The position numbers and the translations under genes are program-made. Shown piece by piece: positions 26,634-35,344 of a stretch of DNA of 43,207 nt (position 1 is the first letter of the stretch; every line of letters starts with the position of its first letter). The DNA is from Dysgonamonadaceae bacterium (lineage in GTDB: Bacteria > Bacteroidota > Bacteroidia > Bacteroidales > Azobacteroidaceae). Where the stretch lies: contig JAIRVZ010000048.1 in the NCBI GenBank assembly GCA_031253625.1, forward strand, positions 1-43,207. Reading direction: 5' to 3'. The notes under the pieces were generated by a model, which saw only the letters and a list, made by a program, of their open reading frames with translations, was not told the origin of the DNA and did no database searches.

Positions 26634-26980
26634 TTCTTATTCGTTTTTTCTTTAAGATATTTCTCTCTTAATTTCTCTGCTCGTTCGATTTCATTTTTGG
26701 ATATTTTGTCCACTTTCTTTATTAATCCATGAGTTGAGATTACAACGGCGTCGGTTTTATCGGTCTTATCCCAAAAAGCAAAAAGTCGGTAATAAGTTTT
26801 GCTGAATTTAGTCCTAAACTCCCAAATCTCATCTTGAAGTTTTTTGAAAAGTTCTTTATCGTTTGAGCTACGAGCTTTCCAAATGTTGTAAACTATCTTG
26901 TCCCTTGCTTTTTCGTCAAGTCCGTCTAAAAATATTTTTGCTTCTTCTAAGAAGTCAACTCGAAATTTATAATTTTCCAT
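26630..26980 (-). CDS. higB: HigB-type toxin (RelE/phage Gp49-like)
   Basis: The 116-residue protein resembles the phage-derived Gp49-like/HigB branch of RelE-fold toxins (VDFLEEAKIFLDGLDEKARDKI, then IWEFRTKFSKTYYRLFAFW). These cut mRNA on the ribosome. The basic C-terminal tail (EKLREKYLKEKTNKK) is typical. The partner antitoxin follows with a four-base overlap. Confidence 0.85.
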   Translation of the reverse strand: MENYKFRVDFLEEAKIFLDGLDEKARDKIVYNIWKARSSNDKELFKKLQDEIWEFRTKFSKTYYRLFAFWDKTDKTDAVVISTHGLIKKVDKISKNEIERAEKLREKYLKEKTNKK

Positions 26981-26997
26981 TTTGGTTACTTTTGTCG

Positions 26998-27029
26998 CAA
27001 AGGTAATTGTTTCCTATTTAAGAAACAAT
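26998..27029 (-). promoter_or_regulatory. higBA promoter and operator
   Basis: On the minus strand TTG (27028-27026), 20 bases, TACCTTTG (27005-26998). Between and over these lies a perfect inverted repeat ATTGTTTC, eight bases, GAAACAAT (27006-27029). The site covers the promoter spacer, so the HigA or HigBA complex bound here would block transcription. Confidence 0.75.
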
Positions 27030-27086
27030 AATTTGTGGGATTTATTTTCAACTGTCATTCCTCCCTGTATTTTTAATGACTTGTTT

Positions 27087-28991
27087 TTATAAGGCCCCCT
27101 GATTCCAATCGTTGATAATATTTTTTCCGGCAGGAGTATACAAGAATGTTATAAAATCGTTGTAGCGTTCTTCTATTTTTCCACGAACCATTTTCATGGT
27201 GCTGTTTAGCAATTGATTTTGTTCGGTGAATGCTTCGGGAAGTACTCCGATAGCAGCAGGCAGCCATCTTTCGGGAAATTCTCCTGCGAATTCGCCTCCG
27301 GTTTTATAGCTGTTAATTATTTCCTGAATTTTGTTCAACATCAAATCTTTTGCTTCTTCCGATTGTAAATCTATAGTAGGATTTTGTTCTTTGGCATAAG
27401 CTTTTAACGCTTCCTTGTTGGGAACAATCAAAGCAATGGTGTATGGGTCTTGATTGTTATGCAACATCATTTGATCGATAAATTTGGATTTTTCCGTGAT
27501 ACCTTCTTCAATGCCTTCAGGACTATATTTTTCTCCATCGCTCGAAATCAAAAGGCTTTTGAAACGACCCAATACATAAAGAAAACCATCAGCATCCATA
27601 TAACCCATATCACCGGTATAAAGCCAGCCATCTTTAACTGTTTCGGCTGTGGCCACCGGATTTTTCCAATAACCTATCATCACGTTTTCTCCGCGAACGA
27701 CAATTTCGCCTTTTTCTCCCAAAGGCAATTCTTTTCCTTCATTATCGCAAATTTTCAAATCAAGCGCTTGCACCAAAAAGCCGGAAGAACCGAGTTTATG
27801 CTTGTCAATCGAATTGGCTGAAATAATTGGGGTGGCCTCAGATAATCCGTAACCCTGAAACATCGGAATACCAAGGGTATAGAAAAAACGTTGCAACTCG
27901 ATATCCAACAAAGCGCCACCACCAATGAAGAACTGGAGATTACCTCCGAAGTTCTGACGTACTTTACTGAAAATCAGTTTATCGTAGAACATCAAAAGAG
28001 GTTTCTTCCAAGCTTGTCCGAATCCGCCTTTATTCCAACCTTCTTTGTTGTATTCATATCCGATTTTCAACGCATGGTTGAATAGTTTTTCGACCGTCTT
28101 TCCTTTTTTCTTGATTTCACTTTCGATATTTTTTCTGAAATTTTTTGCCAAAGCCGGTACACTCATCAATGTGTAAGGCTTGAATTCTTTGATGTTGAGC
28201 GGAATATTTTTCAGCGTTTCCATAGGAGTTTTTCCTAACTGAACTGTCGCCACGTTAGCACCGTAGGCCATAAAAGTATAAAATCCGGCAACGTGAGCAA
28301 AACAATGATCTAAAGGAAGAATGATTAAATTACTCCATTCGGGCGAAATCTTAATCAACGACATGGCTTGTTCTACATTCGCAGTATAATTGCGATGCGA
28401 CAACATAATCCCTTTCGGATCGGCAGTTGTTCCGGAAGTATAGCTGATATTCGCCAAATCGTCATTTTGGATAGACTGCGCTGTTTCGATCAACGATTCT
28501 CTATTGCTCGGAACCGAAAGATATTCATCTCCCATGTCATATACATCTCCGACAAAAATTTCTTTTTCTTCGTAAGATGTTTGAGGATCAAGAATGATCA
28601 CTTTTTCAATTAAAGGAAGATCGCGGATAATGCTGCGAATTTTTTTCAACTGTCCTCCGGAAACCATAACAAAACGAGATTCCGAATGTTTCAACCTGAA
28701 AAGCAAATCGTTACTCTCTTCGAGTTTAATAGAGAGCGGCACATTGATTGCTCCTGTATGCAAGATAGCTAATTCTCCGATAATCCACGCGTTGCGTCCT
28801 TCGGAGAGCAATGCGATTTTATCATATTTGGCGAGTCCCAAGACTGTAAGACCGGCAGCCTGACGATGTACTAAGTCTTTGGTTTCTGCAAAAGTCAGAG
28901 GCTCAAACTTATCTGTTTTTTTCTCCCACAGGAAAGTGTTGTTTGCAAATTTGCTCACACTTTCATCAAACATATTAATGATTGTTTTCAT
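27087..28991 (-). CDS. Long-chain fatty acid--CoA ligase (AMP-forming)
   Basis: The 634-residue protein belongs to the acyl-adenylate superfamily: YTSGTTADPKG (184-194) is the phosphate-binding loop, GYGLSEATP the second core motif, and YTGDMGYMDADG with GRFKSLLISSDGEKYSP the hinge. It should activate free fatty acids to acyl-CoA. The length and hinge fit the long-chain bacterial group. It is a single gene with its own promoter and no beta-oxidation neighbours. Confidence 0.9.
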   Translation of the reverse strand: MKTIINMFDESVSKFANNTFLWEKKTDKFEPLTFAETKDLVHRQAAGLTVLGLAKYDKIALLSEGRNAWIIGELAILHTGAINVPLSIKLEESNDLLFRLKHSESRFVMVSGGQLKKIRSIIRDLPLIEKVIILDPQTSYEEKEIFVGDVYDMGDEYLSVPSNRESLIETAQSIQNDDLANISYTSGTTADPKGIMLSHRNYTANVEQAMSLIKISPEWSNLIILPLDHCFAHVAGFYTFMAYGANVATVQLGKTPMETLKNIPLNIKEFKPYTLMSVPALAKNFRKNIESEIKKKGKTVEKLFNHALKIGYEYNKEGWNKGGFGQAWKKPLLMFYDKLIFSKVRQNFGGNLQFFIGGGALLDIELQRFFYTLGIPMFQGYGLSEATPIISANSIDKHKLGSSGFLVQALDLKICDNEGKELPLGEKGEIVVRGENVMIGYWKNPVATAETVKDGWLYTGDMGYMDADGFLYVLGRFKSLLISSDGEKYSPEGIEEGITEKSKFIDQMMLHNNQDPYTIALIVPNKEALKAYAKEQNPTIDLQSEEAKDLMLNKIQEIINSYKTGGEFAGEFPERWLPAAIGVLPEAFTEQNQLLNSTMKMVRGKIEERYNDFITFLYTPAGKNIINDWNQGAL

Positions 28992-29022
28992 AATAGAATA
29001 TTATTTTTACCGATTTTAGCAG

Positions 29023-29055
29023 CAAATATAAAAAAAATGAAAGACATTCTCAAAT
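29023..29055 (-). promoter_or_regulatory. Promoter of the acyl-CoA ligase gene
   Basis: On the minus strand TTTG (29055-29052), 21 bases, TATATTTG (29030-29023). Confidence 0.65.
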
Positions 29056-29064
29056 ATTAATGTT

Positions 29065-29072
29065 AATTTTGT
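29065..29072 (+). promoter_or_regulatory. Promoter -7 box of the serine protease gene
   Basis: TAATTTTG, 29 bases before the ATG. No good -33 element is seen. Confidence 0.45.
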
Positions 29073-29100
29073 AGCACCCAATCATTCAATATTTCATATA

Positions 29101-31392
29101 ATGAACCGTCTATTTTTTAAGCTTACCCTCGCCACAGTATCGGTATTTGCTTTTAATGCCGGAAACGTACTTCAAGCCCAAATCAGTCATGGAGGGATTC
29201 CTCTTTTTGATACTTCATCGTCGTCGTTGAGAAGTACAGGTAATAACGATTTCTTCATAGAGATGCCGTCTTTCAATGTCGATTCTTTGTTGCGAGAAGA
29301 TGAACTCAACGAATCGAATATACGAGGCTCTTTTCGTTTCGCTCATAAATTTCATGTAAACATAGAAAAAGGAAAAACCGGGAACAATTACACTTTACCT
29401 GATGGCACGAAAGTTTGGCAAGTAGGAATCCGGTCGCAAGGAGCCTATTCTATCAATGTGTTTTTTTCGGAATACAAGTTGCCGCAAGGAGGAAAACTTT
29501 TCTTGTATAACTCAGATAAGACATATATAATAGGTTCATTTACTCACGAAAATAATTCGGAAGATAATATCTTGCCCATACAACCGGTTGCCGGAGATGA
29601 AATTATCGTAGAATATCAGGAGCCGGCCAACAGTGAATTTGAGGCTAAGTTAAAAATAATAGAAGTCAATCATGATTATAGAGGATTTTTAAGATCCGAA
29701 CCAGGTACGGAACCGCAGTCGCCACCATCGGAAGTACAGCGCTTTGCATGTATGCCTGATGTTCTCTGTGTAGATCCGGAAAATGACAACATAAGAAGTG
29801 TAGTTTTAGTTATAATTAATGGGACAACCGCTTGCTCGGGTACTTTGCTAAATACAACGAATAACGATGGGGAACCGGTTTTACTTACAGCAGTACATTG
29901 TTTAGACCAAAGTTTAAACCCGAATACGGATTATGCTAATCTTGCCGGAACTATTGTTTGTTTCTTTAATTACCGGAAACCTGTATGTAATCAAACTGTA
30001 AGCGTGATTCAGCGAATGAAAGGGACGCAAGAAATGAGTTTGGCCGGAACAACGCTACTTTCTGTTGCACTCAAAAATGACATGGCATTGTTAAGATTTA
30101 GGGATGTTCCGCCTGATTATTATCAGCCTTATTATGCCGGATGGAATGTCAATGCCAATGCCGGAACGAATGCTCCGTTTGTAAACATACACCATCCTAA
30201 CTTTTTGGTTGCTCGGTATGGGAGTGCAAATACAAATTTGACATTACAAAGTTATGCTACCGAACTTTTTAATCCCGGATCACATTGGAGAGTATCGTCT
30301 TGGAGTGTTGGAAGCACTGATTTCGGTTCTTCCGGCTCACCGCTTTTTGATAACCAAGGATTGCTTGTCGGTGGATTAACCGGAGGAAGTTCTTTATGTT
30401 CCAATAAGGCATCGGATTATTTTTTTGCACTCCATAAATCATGGGAATATACTCCCGATTTTGGGAATTTACTGCAACATGTTTTAGACCCGAAAGACTT
30501 AAAAGTGAAACAATGGGAAGGTTACGACCCATACAAAGAAAATCCCTTGTTCAGACTGAAAAACGGAGATTACAACAACGGAGATGAACTGGTTAATTCA
30601 AAAATGACAGATCCGGAAGATCTCGGACTTGTTTTCGGAAACAATTCTTTAGGAACAAAAGAATTTGCAGAAGAATTTTCCACAGAAAAGAACGTCGAAC
30701 TTGTTGGGGTTTATCTGTTGACTCCCCCAACTTCAATCACAGCACCTTCGCCAATAACAATAAAAGCTTATAAAGAAACTCTTTCGGAAGAAAATCTTGT
30801 CGCCTCCGAAATTTTTTATCCCACTTACTTAGATTACGATAAATCTTCGGGAGCCTTTACGGAAAAAGTAAAAACGATGTCGGCTGTTGCAACGGAATCT
30901 TTTGTGAAATTTCAAAAAGAAAAGAATGTTGGAACTAAATTCTATGTCTCTTACGAAATCACTTACCCGTTAATAAAGAGAGATTTTTCGGTATATAACA
31001 TGATTTTTGATTCTCCCGAAAGGAATTCCGCATGGCTTTGTGATGCCACCGGCAATTGGCTGCCGGCTACGGAACATCCCGTTATGCCCATATCGGCAGG
31101 TTTGACAATAGAACCGTTGGTTCGGAATGCTTCCCCCGATACGATTTTTCCTCCCGTTCAAAATAGAAGTCAAATCATCTATTCGAGAGAAACGCAACAA
31201 TTGAAAATCAACACAGACGACCCCAACGAAAAAGGGACTATCCTTATTTATTCTATTACCGGACAGTTGTTAGATAAAATATCTTATCAAGGAGATACTC
31301 CGGTAGATCTGTCTCCAATCGGGCGTGATCATATTGTTGTTGTAAAGGTTTTGTCTGAAAAAGAAGTGAGAAGAGGCAAAATTATTCTATAA
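29101..31392 (+). CDS. Trypsin-like serine protease with T9SS sorting domain
   Basis: The 763-residue protein starts with a signal peptide ending near AQA-Q27. A beta-rich pro-region follows (to about 215), then a lysyl-endopeptidase-like trypsin fold: His266 in LTAVHCL, Asp327 in NDMALL and Ser411 in FGSSGSP. Cysteine pairs (217/223, 245/267, 287/296 region) suggest disulfides. The last 70 residues (NEKGTILIYSITGQLLDKI ... GKIIL) match a type A T9SS C-terminal sorting domain. The protease is therefore probably exported and attached to the cell surface by the secretion system whose porT and porE are also here. It ends three bases from the first XRE regulator. Confidence 0.9.
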   Translation: MNRLFFKLTLATVSVFAFNAGNVLQAQISHGGIPLFDTSSSSLRSTGNNDFFIEMPSFNVDSLLREDELNESNIRGSFRFAHKFHVNIEKGKTGNNYTLPDGTKVWQVGIRSQGAYSINVFFSEYKLPQGGKLFLYNSDKTYIIGSFTHENNSEDNILPIQPVAGDEIIVEYQEPANSEFEAKLKIIEVNHDYRGFLRSEPGTEPQSPPSEVQRFACMPDVLCVDPENDNIRSVVLVIINGTTACSGTLLNTTNNDGEPVLLTAVHCLDQSLNPNTDYANLAGTIVCFFNYRKPVCNQTVSVIQRMKGTQEMSLAGTTLLSVALKNDMALLRFRDVPPDYYQPYYAGWNVNANAGTNAPFVNIHHPNFLVARYGSANTNLTLQSYATELFNPGSHWRVSSWSVGSTDFGSSGSPLFDNQGLLVGGLTGGSSLCSNKASDYFFALHKSWEYTPDFGNLLQHVLDPKDLKVKQWEGYDPYKENPLFRLKNGDYNNGDELVNSKMTDPEDLGLVFGNNSLGTKEFAEEFSTEKNVELVGVYLLTPPTSITAPSPITIKAYKETLSEENLVASEIFYPTYLDYDKSSGAFTEKVKTMSAVATESFVKFQKEKNVGTKFYVSYEITYPLIKRDFSVYNMIFDSPERNSAWLCDATGNWLPATEHPVMPISAGLTIEPLVRNASPDTIFPPVQNRSQIIYSRETQQLKINTDDPNEKGTILIYSITGQLLDKISYQGDTPVDLSPIGRDHIVVVKVLSEKEVRRGKIIL

Positions 31393-31395
31393 GTT

Positions 31396-31740
31396 TTACA
31401 AAACCGAATATAAGCCGCCAAATCTTTCGCGCATAACATTAACAAGTTCGTTTACAGCCTCTTTATCGGTTAATAAAAGAACGACACCATTGATGTGGGC
31501 ACCTTTACCGTCTTTGTTATATTGATTAATAACAATACTTTGGGATTTTTTCTGAAACAAATCATTGATTTCAACATGTAAGAATTCTGCCAATTTGGGA
31601 ATATACGAACTTTTGATGTCTGCTACACCAGCCTCCCAATTTACATACGTTTTACGATCGATGCCAAGAAAATCAGCAACAGCCTGTTGCGAGATATTAT
31701 TCTTGTTCCTTATCACTCTGAGATTATTACCTATATCCAT
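31396..31740 (-). CDS. XRE-family regulator of RiPP module A
   Basis: The 114-residue protein has an N-terminal helix-turn-helix (ISQQAVADFLGIDRKTYVNWEAG) and a C-terminal region of about 45 residues with no recognised fold. It is divergent from the first precursor gene, the same arrangement as the two other regulators in the cluster. Its sequence is of a different subtype from those two. Its promoter carries three TTGTCC/GGACAA half-sites, suggesting autoregulation. Confidence 0.8.
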   Translation of the reverse strand: MDIGNNLRVIRNKNNISQQAVADFLGIDRKTYVNWEAGVADIKSSYIPKLAEFLHVEINDLFQKKSQSIVINQYNKDGKGAHINGVVLLLTDKEAVNELVNVMRERFGGLYSVL

Positions 31741-31887
31741 AAAAAAACAGTTTTGATCTCTTTAAATTCCGGTTAAAAATTATTTTGTGCGACAAAGTTA
31801 CTCTTTTGTCCTGAAAATTGGACAAGATTTGTCCGGTTTTTTTTCTTTTTATTTCATTAATTCTTTGGATTTTTGCAGATGAAATTT
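31741..31887. repeat. 147-base direct repeat, copy 1 (XRE1 promoter)
   Basis: This block is repeated at 38902-39048 with 145 of 147 bases identical and no gaps. Here it is the complete promoter region of the XRE regulator. The minus-strand -7 box is TAACTTTG (31800-31793), with TTGTCC-N8-GGACAA-N3-TTGTCC at 31806-31834. Confidence 0.95.
31793..31834 (-). promoter_or_regulatory. XRE1 promoter with TTGTCC operators
   Basis: Three half-sites (31806-31811, 31820-31825, 31829-31834) form two overlapping inverted pairs. They lie directly upstream of a TAACTTTG box. An identical copy exists at 38967-38995. The rest of the 399-base gap up to the precursor at 32140 holds the direct-repeat element at 31963-32086 and no gene. 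Confidence 0.65.
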
Positions 31888-31962
31888 TGTAATATTTCAT
31901 TTGTATTGAGATTTGCCATCTTAACTTAATTAAATGCTACAAAACCTTTTATTTTTAGATTA

Positions 31963-32086
31963 ACTTAAAATCGAAACAGGCACCGAAATGGTATGAATTA
32001 TTTTATATCCAAAATTCTTGACATGGATTGCAAGTAGGTTTGGCGTGTCTGATTGGCAAAATGCCAGTTGGTTGCGAGAGAAAAAA
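31963..32086. repeat. Direct repeat upstream of precursor 1
   Basis: About 125 bases match 39768-39894 at roughly 85-90 percent identity, with several single-base gaps. The best-kept part reads GTGTCTGATTGGCAAAATGCC. Both copies sit directly ahead of a double-glycine precursor gene. It may be a shared untranslated leader or part of a duplicated segment. The second copy has a short frame (MKYKLKTQEGTVKVRIIFIS), so a decayed transposase cannot be excluded. Confidence 0.85.
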
Positions 32087-32139
32087 GAGCGGGAACCGAA
32101 AAGCTTTATGAGTAGGTAAATACAAAAATAAATACAGAA

Positions 32140-32442
32140 ATGAAATTTAATATAATAGAAAAACCTAAAGCTGTTTTTCAAATGTCAAAAGTTTCTTTTT
32201 CCGACATCTTAGAAAAAGAAGAAATGGAAGAAATTCTCGGAGGAGCCAGTTGTGGAACATACACCTCCTGTAGTACTACGGGAAGAAGTTCATGTGAACC
32301 TTTTTCGTGCTGGTTCTTTAGAGATAGTTGCGATGATATAAGGGTTTGGGTTGCTGATCCAAACGGACCGGTTTTATTAAATGAAACTTTGAATAATAAG
32401 GCTTTAGGGGATCCGGAAGCTCTAATTGAGGAAAGATTCTAA
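32140..32442 (+). CDS. RiPP precursor 1, double-glycine leader, five Ser-Cys pairs
   Basis: The 100-residue peptide has a 35-residue acidic leader ending EEMEEILGG, a standard double-glycine cut site. In the expected 65-residue core each of the five cysteines (38, 44, 52, 57, 64) follows a serine: ASC, TSC, SSC, FSC, DSC. The rest of the core is acidic and has no cysteine. A radical SAM/SPASM gene follows after a hairpin. The leader should be removed by a C39 peptidase, such as the one at the right edge. The modification could be thioether or another Cys-based link, which sequence alone cannot settle. Confidence 0.82.
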   Translation: MKFNIIEKPKAVFQMSKVSFSDILEKEEMEEILGGASCGTYTSCSTTGRSSCEPFSCWFFRDSCDDIRVWVADPNGPVLLNETLNNKALGDPEALIEERF

Positions 32443-32456
32443 TAAGTTCAGGAAAG

Positions 32457-32506
32457 TGTCTAACAGATTTGTGTGACATAAGTATTATTTGTTAGACATT
32501 TTTTAT
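32457..32506 (+). terminator. Hairpin with T-run between precursor 1 and its maturase
   Basis: TGTCTAACA (32457-32465) pairs with TGTTAGACA (32490-32498), followed by TTTTTTATTT. It probably lets only part of the transcripts reach the enzyme gene, giving an excess of precursor. Confidence 0.75.
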
Positions 32507-32527
32507 TTAATATAAAATTTGTAAAAA

Positions 32528-33826
32528 ATGATTTGGTCAAGATATAATTATTTATTTAAATCGAAAAACTTCGGTTTTTTGCTGTATAATTCTCTTTCAA
32601 ATGCTTTTATAGAATTAGATGAGGAAAGTTATCTGCGATTGAAAAAAGTTCAGGAAGGTGAAGACAGCCTTCTAAACAATTTGGATTTTTATGAGAAATT
32701 AGTAGAATTTAAAATTTTAGTAGAGAGCGATAAAGATGAGTTTTACAATATAAAATACGCAACACATTTTAATAGGTTTCATGACAAGTATTTAGAATTG
32801 ACTATAAACCCAACTTTAAATTGCAATTTTGCGTGTAATTATTGCTTTGAAGGGGAAAAACCATCTAAATACATGACAGATGAAGTTGAAAATGCAATAA
32901 TTGATTATATAAAATTGCAAGACAAGATTAAGAATATGCATATAACGTGGTTTGGGGGCGAACCTTTATTGGCTTTCAACAGAATTTCAAGCTTAACAGA
33001 AAAAATTAAGGAAATAAATACTAATTTTACAGCCTCAATCATCACAAATGGATATTTGCTCTCTGAGAAAATTATTGATAAATTTGACGAATATCACATA
33101 AAAAAAATACAAATAACAATAGATGGTTTAGCTCAAACGCATAATAAACGGAGACCTTTGATTTCCGGAGAGGGTACGTTTGAGAAAATTGTTCGGAATA
33201 TCGATTTATTATACGAAAAAAAACCGGATTTTCCCGTTGTTATTAGAGTTAATGTAGATGAAACAAATCAAAGTGAATTTGTTGAAACGTTTAAATATTT
33301 TTATGAAAGGTATAAGGGTAAAAATTATGTCGTTCCCGGATTTGTTGATGATATTACGGGTTGTAATATTTCCGACTGTATTCTTGATAGAAACAGGAAA
33401 GTTCAATTTTTAATGAAATTGTATAAAGAACATAATTTAAATATTTTTGGTTTTTATCCTCTGCATTATCGTTACGAATGTCCGGTTCGAAATCCTCATC
33501 ATTTTGTTATTGGCCCCGAAGGTGAAATTTATAAGTGTTGGAATGATGTTGGAAATTCTAAAAAAGTGATTGGAAATTTGCTTAAAAAAAGAGTTGAGAA
33601 TGCTACCCTGTTAACACGTTACTTTGTGGCAGGCGATCCTTTTGACGATACAAATTGTGTAAATTGTTTCCATTTGCCTGTATGTGGCGGTGGATGTCCT
33701 CATTCTCGTCTTGCTCGAGAATTTGACAACATAAAGATTGATACTTGTGATAATATGAAAGATAATATTGAAGAATTTTTAGAATTACATTATGATTACA
33801 AACAAAAAACTTTACAACATGTTTAA
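32528..33826 (+). CDS. Radical SAM/SPASM peptide maturase 1
   Basis: The 432-residue enzyme has an N-terminal region of about 85 residues like a peptide-binding (RRE/PqqD-type) domain (LYNSLSNAFIELDEESY). The radical SAM motif is CNFACNYC (Cys99, Cys103, Cys106), followed by TWFGGEPL. A SPASM end contains YKCW, CVNC and CGGGCPHSR, which would bind extra iron-sulfur clusters. Enzymes of this kind modify peptides by radical chemistry, often forming thioether or carbon-carbon links. It is a paralogue of the maturase at 41704. Its nearest substrate is precursor 1. The next gene overlaps its stop by eight bases. Confidence 0.9.
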   Translation: MIWSRYNYLFKSKNFGFLLYNSLSNAFIELDEESYLRLKKVQEGEDSLLNNLDFYEKLVEFKILVESDKDEFYNIKYATHFNRFHDKYLELTINPTLNCNFACNYCFEGEKPSKYMTDEVENAIIDYIKLQDKIKNMHITWFGGEPLLAFNRISSLTEKIKEINTNFTASIITNGYLLSEKIIDKFDEYHIKKIQITIDGLAQTHNKRRPLISGEGTFEKIVRNIDLLYEKKPDFPVVIRVNVDETNQSEFVETFKYFYERYKGKNYVVPGFVDDITGCNISDCILDRNRKVQFLMKLYKEHNLNIFGFYPLHYRYECPVRNPHHFVIGPEGEIYKCWNDVGNSKKVIGNLLKKRVENATLLTRYFVAGDPFDDTNCVNCFHLPVCGGGCPHSRLAREFDNIKIDTCDNMKDNIEEFLELHYDYKQKTLQHV

Positions 33827-35300
33827 ATCCATCTTTTTTTTGTTGATTTTTTTTATAAATTACTCAATGATTTATGCTCAAGAAATACTGACTTCAAAAG
33901 AAATGCAAGAGGATATTGAGTTTTTGACACAAACAATCAAAGATGTGAATCCTCACATTACCATTCGAGAGAAAGTTACAGGAACACATATTTATGAGGA
34001 AATAGATTCATTACGAAAGAATGCCAAGTTGGAGGATTTTGAGAATTTTTATTATTTGGCAAAAAAAATATTACTGTTGTCTCAAGATCAACATAATGAC
34101 TTTCAGGAAAGTTATTTTGCGGAACCGGAAGATTCTAATTTGGATATATCGGAAGAATCAATAGCTATATCTCAACGATGTAGTTTTGAATATGATAATT
34201 TTCATCCATCCGGATCTATTAGCAGTCTTGAATATTTGGAAGGAAATTATTATTTCACAAGGGATTGGTATGACAGAAACGGCCGGCATTTAATTCCTGT
34301 AGGAGCAAGATTGCTGAGAGTAAATAATCTTCCGATAGATGAATATGTTTCTACCGTTAGTCGAATAGTGGACAACAGTATTCGATGGGACTCTGATTTG
34401 AAAAAGTATTATTCGCTAAGAGTTTATGTGCCTCAACTAATAGGGTATAGTGATAGTTGTCTTCTTGTATTCTCAAAGGATGCAATTAAAGACTCTCTTC
34501 ATTACAGGGGAGCAACTATTAAATCAGGAGTTAGTTCAGATTATCTAAAGCCCAAAGTCTTATATTTTAATCAAGACCATATTTTATATGTTCGTGTTCC
34601 TTCTATGGAAACCGACCATATTGATTTCTATACGGAAAATATTTTAAAATATAAAGATAAACAAATTGATAAAGTTATTATTGATGTCCGATCCAATCAG
34701 GGAGGTAATGATTTGGTTTGGATGAACATCGTATCGGCTATAACCGGGAACATAAACTTTGTAAAAGAAGAAGATTTGTATATAAGAAATACCTCTACTG
34801 CAATAAATTATTTACAAATTGTCCGAAAAATGGGAGTAAATAAAGAAGATGTCTTTTCGATAAGAGATGATAGTTTTATTCGTGTAGCCACTCAGCCTGA
34901 TACGATAAAAAATTGGCCTCCATCCATTAATTACTCAGGAAAAATATACGTGATGGTTGATAATCGGTGTTTTTCTTCCACATTGGCATTCATTGCTACA
35001 TGCAATCGTAACAATGATTTTATTACAATCGGTCAATCATCCGGATATATCGGAGGCAGAGGGATTACTCCATTTTTCTTTGTCTTACCTCATTCCAAAT
35101 TACTTTTTACGATTAATCCGATATTGGATACAACTGGAATTGAAAACGTTGAAAATTATTATGACAACTATGTAAAAATACCGGTAACTTGTTCTATTCA
35201 AGACATAACTTTTGAAACCGACTATAAAGGAGAAAGATATGGCGAAGAATTTTTATATAAATACGATCCTGTATTTCAGAAAGTATTGAAACTAGAATAA
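33819..35300 (+). CDS. Exported S41-family (tail-specific) peptidase
   Basis: The start at 33819 gives a signal peptide (MFKSIFFLLIFFINYSMIYA, then Q). An earlier ATG at 33792 would add nine residues. The 493-residue protein has a helical N-terminus, a middle part like a PDZ domain (VGARLLRVNNLPIDEYV) and the S41 catalytic half: VIIDVRSNQGG and the serine in VDNRCFSSTLAF (Ser386 or Ser387). It overlaps the maturase by eight bases, so it is co-translated. Its role may be trimming or degrading the product outside the cytoplasm, or self-protection. Both are inferences. Confidence 0.85.
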   Translation: MFKSIFFLLIFFINYSMIYAQEILTSKEMQEDIEFLTQTIKDVNPHITIREKVTGTHIYEEIDSLRKNAKLEDFENFYYLAKKILLLSQDQHNDFQESYFAEPEDSNLDISEESIAISQRCSFEYDNFHPSGSISSLEYLEGNYYFTRDWYDRNGRHLIPVGARLLRVNNLPIDEYVSTVSRIVDNSIRWDSDLKKYYSLRVYVPQLIGYSDSCLLVFSKDAIKDSLHYRGATIKSGVSSDYLKPKVLYFNQDHILYVRVPSMETDHIDFYTENILKYKDKQIDKVIIDVRSNQGGNDLVWMNIVSAITGNINFVKEEDLYIRNTSTAINYLQIVRKMGVNKEDVFSIRDDSFIRVATQPDTIKNWPPSINYSGKIYVMVDNRCFSSTLAFIATCNRNNDFITIGQSSGYIGGRGITPFFFVLPHSKLLFTINPILDTTGIENVENYYDNYVKIPVTCSIQDITFETDYKGERYGEEFLYKYDPVFQKVLKLE

Positions 35301-35344
35301 GTGTGTTGTTGAGTGCTTATTTATGAACTTAATCCTGAATAACA

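Noticed and set aside
31960..32181. Minus-strand 73-residue frame ahead of precursor 1
   Set aside because: It is antisense to the repeat and to the precursor start, and has no recognisable protein character.
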